Source of the DNA: an uncultured Eubacteriales bacterium
GTDB lineage: Bacteria > Bacillota > Clostridia > Oscillospirales > Acutalibacteraceae
NCBI GenBank assembly: GCA_900317025.1
Contig: ONFG01000003.1
Location: 1-64,000, forward strand
Direction of reading: 5' to 3'
DNA length: 64,000 nt
Part shown: in pieces, positions 60,710-64,000 of the stretch
Position numbering within the stretch: position 1 is the first letter of the stretch
Layout of the letters: every line of letters begins with the position of its first letter
The notes under the pieces: model-generated
What the model saw: the letters and a program-made list of their open reading frames with translations, nothing else
Databases searched by the model: none
What the model was told of the DNA's origin: nothing
Made by a program: the position numbers and the translations under genes

Positions 60710-61525
60710 ATGATAATTTCCACCGTTATCATGGTGGCGTGCTTTGGGCTGATCCTCTTCGAGCTCGTCTCAGTGTTCAGCGTCTTCCGTTCTTGCAGGA
60801 ACGTGCGCTGCACCGTGGATTCAAGCGAGAAAGTTTTAAAGCGCGAGGAAGGATTTCTCGTAAGAGAATACTGGAAAACGACGGTCGGTTTCGAGCTTGA
60901 CGGAGTGAGGCGAAGCGCCGTTCTCGAAACAAGTACGTTCTGCCAGAAGGGGCAGGTACTCGGCTGCTACTACTACCCTAAAAGAGACCTCGTCTTCCGT
61001 AAGCGCGACGTTCGAAGGGTATTCAGAGCGCACTCGATACAGGCGTTTTCGATAGGCGTTTTGTTCCTGCTGCTTATACTAATATTTCGCATGACGGCAC
61101 TCGGCGGAATCATTATCGCCCACACCGTGGAGGCGGTCGGAGTCCTTCTAATACTGCCGTTTACAGGCTTCGGAGTCGGGTTCATTGTCTACGCAGTGAA
61201 CGCGCTGCGCCATACGCAAAGTTCTCGCGTGACTACCGTCAATGCTAAGATCGTCGACATCGTGAGGAGATCACGCCGCCACAGGGAGAACGAAAGGTAT
61301 ACGTATTACCCCGTCTACAGCTACAAGCTTGGCGGCTTCGAGCACACCGTCACAAGCAAGCTCGGGCGTGAAACGCCGCCGAGAAGAGGCAGCTTCGAGC
61401 ACATAACCGCAGACGCAAAAAAGGGCGGTCCGGTCGAGTACAAGGACGTTACGTCGTCGTTCGTGCTTGGTATATGCTTTCTGATAATCGCAGGGCTGCT
61501 GCTTTATGCCGTGGCGTTTATGTAA
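60710..61525 (+). CDS. DUF3592-like membrane protein
   Basis: A 271-residue protein with membrane helices at about residues 3-22, 110-130, 140-165 and 250-270. Two similar beta-rich segments, one after the first helix (WKTTVGFELDGVRR with VLGCYYYPKRD) and one after the third (YYPVYSYKLGGFEHTV), match the DUF3592 pattern, so the protein looks like an internal duplication. Function unknown. It follows dCMP deaminase closely and ends at a strong terminator. Confidence 0.75.
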   Translation: MIISTVIMVACFGLILFELVSVFSVFRSCRNVRCTVDSSEKVLKREEGFLVREYWKTTVGFELDGVRRSAVLETSTFCQKGQVLGCYYYPKRDLVFRKRDVRRVFRAHSIQAFSIGVLFLLLILIFRMTALGGIIIAHTVEAVGVLLILPFTGFGVGFIVYAVNALRHTQSSRVTTVNAKIVDIVRRSRRHRENERYTYYPVYSYKLGGFEHTVTSKLGRETPPRRGSFEHITADAKKGGPVEYKDVTSSFVLGICFLIIAGLLLYAVAFM

Positions 61526-61550
61526 AACAGAATATCATTAAAAAATATTT

Positions 61551-61597
61551 AAGCCATAATAATTCAAACTCAGATTGAAATATTATGGCTTTTATTG
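61551..61597 (+). terminator. Terminator after the DUF3592-like gene
   Basis: 11-bp stem AAGCCATAATA/TATTATGGCTT, extended by an inner ATTCAA/TTGAAT-like pairing, then TTTATT. Confidence 0.8.
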
Positions 61598-61636
61598 TGT
61601 AACAGCATAAGACAAAGGCTAGAGGTGCCGATCACA

Positions 61637-61915
61637 GTGGATGATGCAGTAACAATATTATATATTATTCTTGTAATAATGTTTATTTTAGGTTTGATTA
61701 TATCTTTTTTAGCCGCTTGGTTTAATAAGCACAACCGGCATCCTGTGCTGACAATTCTGTTATCAGTGTTGATTAGCCCGTTAATATACATTCCGCTGAC
61801 ATTTATATTAGGCTTTATAGCACGCCCGACTATTATCTTTATCTTAACATACAGCATAGCTATGATTATCTTGGCAGTCAAGAATAAGAAAGAAGAATCG
61901 GACAAAAAAGTGTAA
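61637..61915 (+). CDS. Small AT-rich two-to-three-helix membrane protein
   Basis: About 92 residues, nearly all hydrophobic, with helices at roughly residues 5-28, 38-60 and 62-80 and a charged KNKKEESDKKV end. GTG 61637 follows an AGAGGTG site; the frame is open from 61595. Base composition and codon use are clearly more AT-rich than in the neighbours, and it sits alone between two terminators, which suggests recent acquisition or a small toxin-like peptide. No family recognised. Confidence 0.5.
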   Translation: MDDAVTILYIILVIMFILGLIISFLAAWFNKHNRHPVLTILLSVLISPLIYIPLTFILGFIARPTIIFILTYSIAMIILAVKNKKEESDKKV

Positions 61916-61935
61916 ATTGGAAAATATACAACCAA

Positions 61936-61971
61936 AAAGCGCAGCCGGGTTCTTACGACTGCGCAGTTTTT
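61936..61971. terminator. Bidirectional terminator before yabR
   Basis: 6-bp core GCGCAG/CTGCGC with AAAAAGC and AGTTTTT flanks, giving T-runs on both strands; it serves yabR on the minus strand. Confidence 0.7.
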
Positions 61972-61976
61972 ATGTA

Positions 61977-62489
61977 TTATTTTCTTCTCGGTCTTCTCGG
62001 GGCAGCGTCGCCGTTTCTCTTGAGAGACGACATCTTTTCGTCGCTCTGCTGCTTGAACTTCGTCATCATATCCTCGAAGGACGAGGGGCCGGTCGTCTTC
62101 TGCCATACGAAGTCGCCGGGGGCGTTGGCGCTCTTCATGCTAGGCTGAGAGCTGCTCCTGTCGCTTCTGGGAGGACGGTCGTCGCGCCTTTGCTGAAACT
62201 TCCTGTCGCGGCCGCCTGCGCGAGGCTTGCGGTCGCCCTGCGGCTTCTCGCCGGAGTCGGTAAGCTTCTTTATCGACAGACCTATCTTGCCGTTTTCGTT
62301 GATATTTATGACCTTAACCTTGACCTCCTGACCTACCGTCAGAAAATCGGAAACGTTTTCGACATAAGTATTGGATATCTCGGAAATATGCACCATGCCC
62401 GACTTACCCTCTGGAAGGTCGACGAATGCGCCGAACTTCGTGATACCCGTTACCTTGCCTTCTACAACTGACCCCACTTCAATTTGCAT
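61977..62489 (-). CDS. yabR: S1-domain RNA-binding protein (YabR type)
   Basis: A 170-residue protein with a single N-terminal S1 domain (residues 1-75: VGSVVEGKVTGITKFGAFVD, GMVHISEIS, GQEVKVKVININENGKIGLS) and a long, basic, Arg/Ser/Gly-rich disordered tail. S1 domains bind single-stranded RNA. The position after divIC matches the Bacillus divIC-yabR order, which supports the name. Likely roles lie in RNA metabolism or ribosome-linked stress response; no direct evidence here. Confidence 0.9.
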   Translation of the reverse strand: MQIEVGSVVEGKVTGITKFGAFVDLPEGKSGMVHISEISNTYVENVSDFLTVGQEVKVKVININENGKIGLSIKKLTDSGEKPQGDRKPRAGGRDRKFQQRRDDRPPRSDRSSSQPSMKSANAPGDFVWQKTTGPSSFEDMMTKFKQQSDEKMSSLKRNGDAAPRRPRRK

Positions 62490-62576
62490 ACAATAATTTG
62501 CTCCTCTTCAATGTTCACCCCGTTAAAGCACTAAGGCTTTCGGAAATGATTTAATGCAGCTGCGCTCTTTGACCGA

Positions 62577-62900
62577 TCATTCACCCGCAACGTTGATAAA
62601 AACACGCTCACCCTGCTTTGAATAATCGAACTCCTCACGCGCCATACGTTCGATATAGGCGTCGTTTTCGGAGTCGTCAAGCTCGTTTACCTGCTTCATC
62701 TCGTCGTTTTTGACCTCTTGAATGACGATCTCTTCGTTAAGCTCTTCAAGCTGCGCCTTCTTTTCGGCGATCTCAACCTGCTGATTCACAAGAGTGAAGA
62801 CGACGTAAAAGGCAAATACAACCAGTATGGCGCTCAATACGGCTCTGAACAAGCGCTTGCTGTCTGAGCCTTTGCGGCTGCCCTTCCTCTTCCTTTTCAT
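62577..62900 (-). CDS. divIC: Septum formation protein DivIC (FtsB-like)
   Basis: A 107-residue bitopic protein: a very basic N-terminus, one membrane helix (about residues 20-40), a coiled coil (VNQQVEIAEKKAQLEELNEE) and the YIERMAREEFDYSKQGERVF motif of the FtsB/DivIC family. It joins the divisome core with FtsL and DivIB. ATG 62900 has an AAAGGGATG-type site. It lies between yabQ and yabR as in many spore formers. Confidence 0.92.
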   Translation of the reverse strand: MKRKRKGSRKGSDSKRLFRAVLSAILVVFAFYVVFTLVNQQVEIAEKKAQLEELNEEIVIQEVKNDEMKQVNELDDSENDAYIERMAREEFDYSKQGERVFINVAGE

Positions 62901-62978
62901 AAGCTTACATCCCTTTCGTGATAAACTTCACGACATCATGATTATACAACATAACGCACCCATATTGCAAGCGGTATT

Positions 62979-63440
62979 TTAAATTTGATCAAAAAAATTT
63001 TCAATATTGTCGCATATTGGCTCTGACGAGTGCAGATTGTGTACTTTTCTCGATATATTTGCCGATAAGCGAAGTGCCGTGTCGGCAAATTTAACTAGCA
63101 CGCCGTTTAACGCGCGAGCTGCCCACTTAAATGCTCTCCCTAACAGGCTATACACTCGCCCTGTCACGATACCGAGAGTTACTCTATACGCAGCAAAGCC
63201 CAGCAGATGCCCCGCCATGATGAACATTCTGAATCGCCCGTGAACGGTCGTCTGAGCGAACATAAAGCACAAAACCGCCGAGCACGCCATAAACGCAACG
63301 TCTTGAAAAAACACCGCGGAGCGCGAGTCGAAGCCCATAGCGCGAAGCAGACGGAATAGATCGTAAAGCACACCCAGCAGCAAGCCGAACAGGAACGCAA
63401 AGCGGAAGATCTCGCCCTGCTCGTAAACGGAAAGATGCAT
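62979..63440 (-). CDS. yabQ: Spore cortex biosynthesis protein YabQ
   Basis: A 153-residue protein with four membrane helices (about residues 8-30, 42-62, 67-90 and 95-115) and a short charged tail. The motif GLLLGVLYDLFRLLRAMG near the start is typical of YabQ, a sigma-E-dependent protein needed for cortex formation. It sits between yabP and divIC. ATG 63440 follows an AAAGGGG site. Confidence 0.9.
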   Translation of the reverse strand: MHLSVYEQGEIFRFAFLFGLLLGVLYDLFRLLRAMGFDSRSAVFFQDVAFMACSAVLCFMFAQTTVHGRFRMFIMAGHLLGFAAYRVTLGIVTGRVYSLLGRAFKWAARALNGVLVKFADTALRLSANISRKVHNLHSSEPICDNIENFFDQI

Positions 63441-63511
63441 TGCAGATACCCCTTTCGGAAAAGCTCACCGGCTTAGTGATTGTAATACAGTGAAAGTGAC
63501 TATGATCCGAT

Positions 63512-63784
63512 CTATCGGAATATCCTCTTGAAGATGTTTTCCCTGGGGCGGTTTTCAGTATATATCAACGCCGATACCGAGCCTTCTATCGTGAGGTCGC
63601 CTGTCTCGACCGAAAGGCGCTTGATGTTGAGATTTTCTCCCTGAACGGTAAGCTGACCGTAATCTGTGTAAGCGACGACGCTCCTTTCGTCGAAGCTGTC
63701 AACGTCGTTCACGCCCGAGACCGTAAGGCTCGAGCGGTTTTCAAGCATGACGACGTTCGGCGCCTTTGATGCGTTTTCTGCCAT
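63512..63784 (-). CDS. yabP: Sporulation protein YabP
   Basis: A 90-residue YabP/YqfC-type protein built of short beta repeats (VVMLENRSSLTVSGVNDVDS, YTDYGQLTVQGENL). In Bacillus it is made under sigma E, and its exact task is unknown. ATG 63784 is chosen because a GGTGGGAG site lies upstream; an apparent GTG nine bases earlier is too close to it. Confidence 0.9.
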   Translation of the reverse strand: MAENASKAPNVVMLENRSSLTVSGVNDVDSFDERSVVAYTDYGQLTVQGENLNIKRLSVETGDLTIEGSVSALIYTENRPRENIFKRIFR

Positions 63785-63868
63785 TTTAAGCACTCTCCCA
63801 CCTTTAAAGTCGGCGCAAGAAGCGCCTTTACCGATATTCTATGCGGGATCTGAGCGCGATATGACTGC

Positions 63869-64000
63869 TTAAAGCACCTTATACATCAACGGCGCTTCTT
63901 CCTTCTTTGCGTACTCGTTTATCGCCGTGACCTCGAATTTGAGCGGGTTTGCTCCGATCTGCACCTCGACTACGTCGCCGACTTTGACGGCGTAGGAAGC
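63869..64000 (-). CDS. rqcP: S4-domain RNA-binding protein RqcP (YabO/HslR type), C-terminal part
   Basis: The last 43 residues of a small S4-like protein, cut by the window edge: ASYAVKVGDVVEVQIG, then FEVTAINEY and a KKEEAPLMYKVL end. Its position just before yabP-yabQ-divIC matches RqcP (formerly YabO), which helps RqcH elongate Ala tails on stalled nascent chains. Only the C-terminal half is visible. Confidence 0.82.
   Translation of the reverse strand, partial: ASYAVKVGDVVEVQIGANPLKFEVTAINEYAKKEEAPLMYKVL

Overview
The window looks like a chromosomal segment of a spore-forming, low-to-mid-GC Clostridium-class Firmicute, most like the Oscillospiraceae/Ruminococcaceae. The evidence is gene content and order: spoIIGA-sigE, the rqcP-yabP-yabQ-divIC-yabR cluster, ylbJ, a BofA-like protein, a DUF4364 protein, gdpP-rplI-dnaC and tilS-hpt-ftsH blocks, and a small protein with a dockerin-type repeat. 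Species assignment is inference. I saw no rRNA, tRNA or CRISPR array by eye.

Layout. Bases 1-4.7 kb are an accessory, partly decayed region: an aldo/keto reductase (cut by the window edge), a LysR regulator, a TMEM175-type channel with an XRE regulator, a dead IS481-like element, and the wreck of an ECF-transporter operon (ecfT tail and fused EcfA ATPase). From 4.7 to 23 kb there are membrane and signalling genes: a MATE pump, two members of a local paralogous membrane family, two alpha/beta hydrolases, a TIM-barrel protein, VanW, a frameshifted yqeG, luxS, a membrane spermidine-synthase-like protein, a stop-interrupted HD-GYP sensor, a GGDEF-EAL protein, a truncated nucleoside phosphorylase, a dockerin-like mini-protein and ylbJ. 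From 23.4 to 42.1 kb the minus strand carries housekeeping genes: dnaE, uvrA, and a long probable operon rnj-gdpP-rplI-dnaC-tilS-hpt-ftsH (RNA decay, c-di-AMP breakdown, ribosome, helicase, tRNA lysidine, purine salvage, membrane protease), followed by tsf-rpsB. From 42 to 51 kb lie a third paralogue, NUDIX, cytidine deaminase, enolase, spoIIGA-sigE, a beta-lactamase-like lipoprotein, an SPFH/NfeD pair and DUF4364. From 51 to 64 kb lie BofA-like, cca, a DUF6873 protein, an HlyD adaptor plus MacB-type permease without an adjacent ATPase, oadG-oadB without an adjacent carboxyltransferase, tsaE-tsaB, rpiB, dCMP deaminase, two membrane proteins, and the yab/divIC cluster.

Most genes with a visible promoter show a near-consensus sigma-A box pair with 17-18 bp spacing, and many units end in clear rho-independent terminators; these were used to choose start codons.

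The most interesting signals are non-coding. (1) A ~125-bp element with several hairpins occurs three times (after luxS, ylbJ and rpiB), each time between the stop codon and the terminator and in the orientation of the gene; base changes between copies keep the first stem through G-U pairs when read as the sense RNA. (2) The RNase J gene has a ~400-nt leader whose nested inverted repeats form a closed 139-nt domain, with a G-U pair that favours the mRNA strand: a candidate autoregulatory leader. (3) At least four further families of short dispersed intergenic repeats occur. Several genes carry fresh-looking lesions: a 29-bp tandem duplication in yqeG, an in-frame amber codon in the HD-GYP sensor, and the IS-linked loss of the ECF operon.
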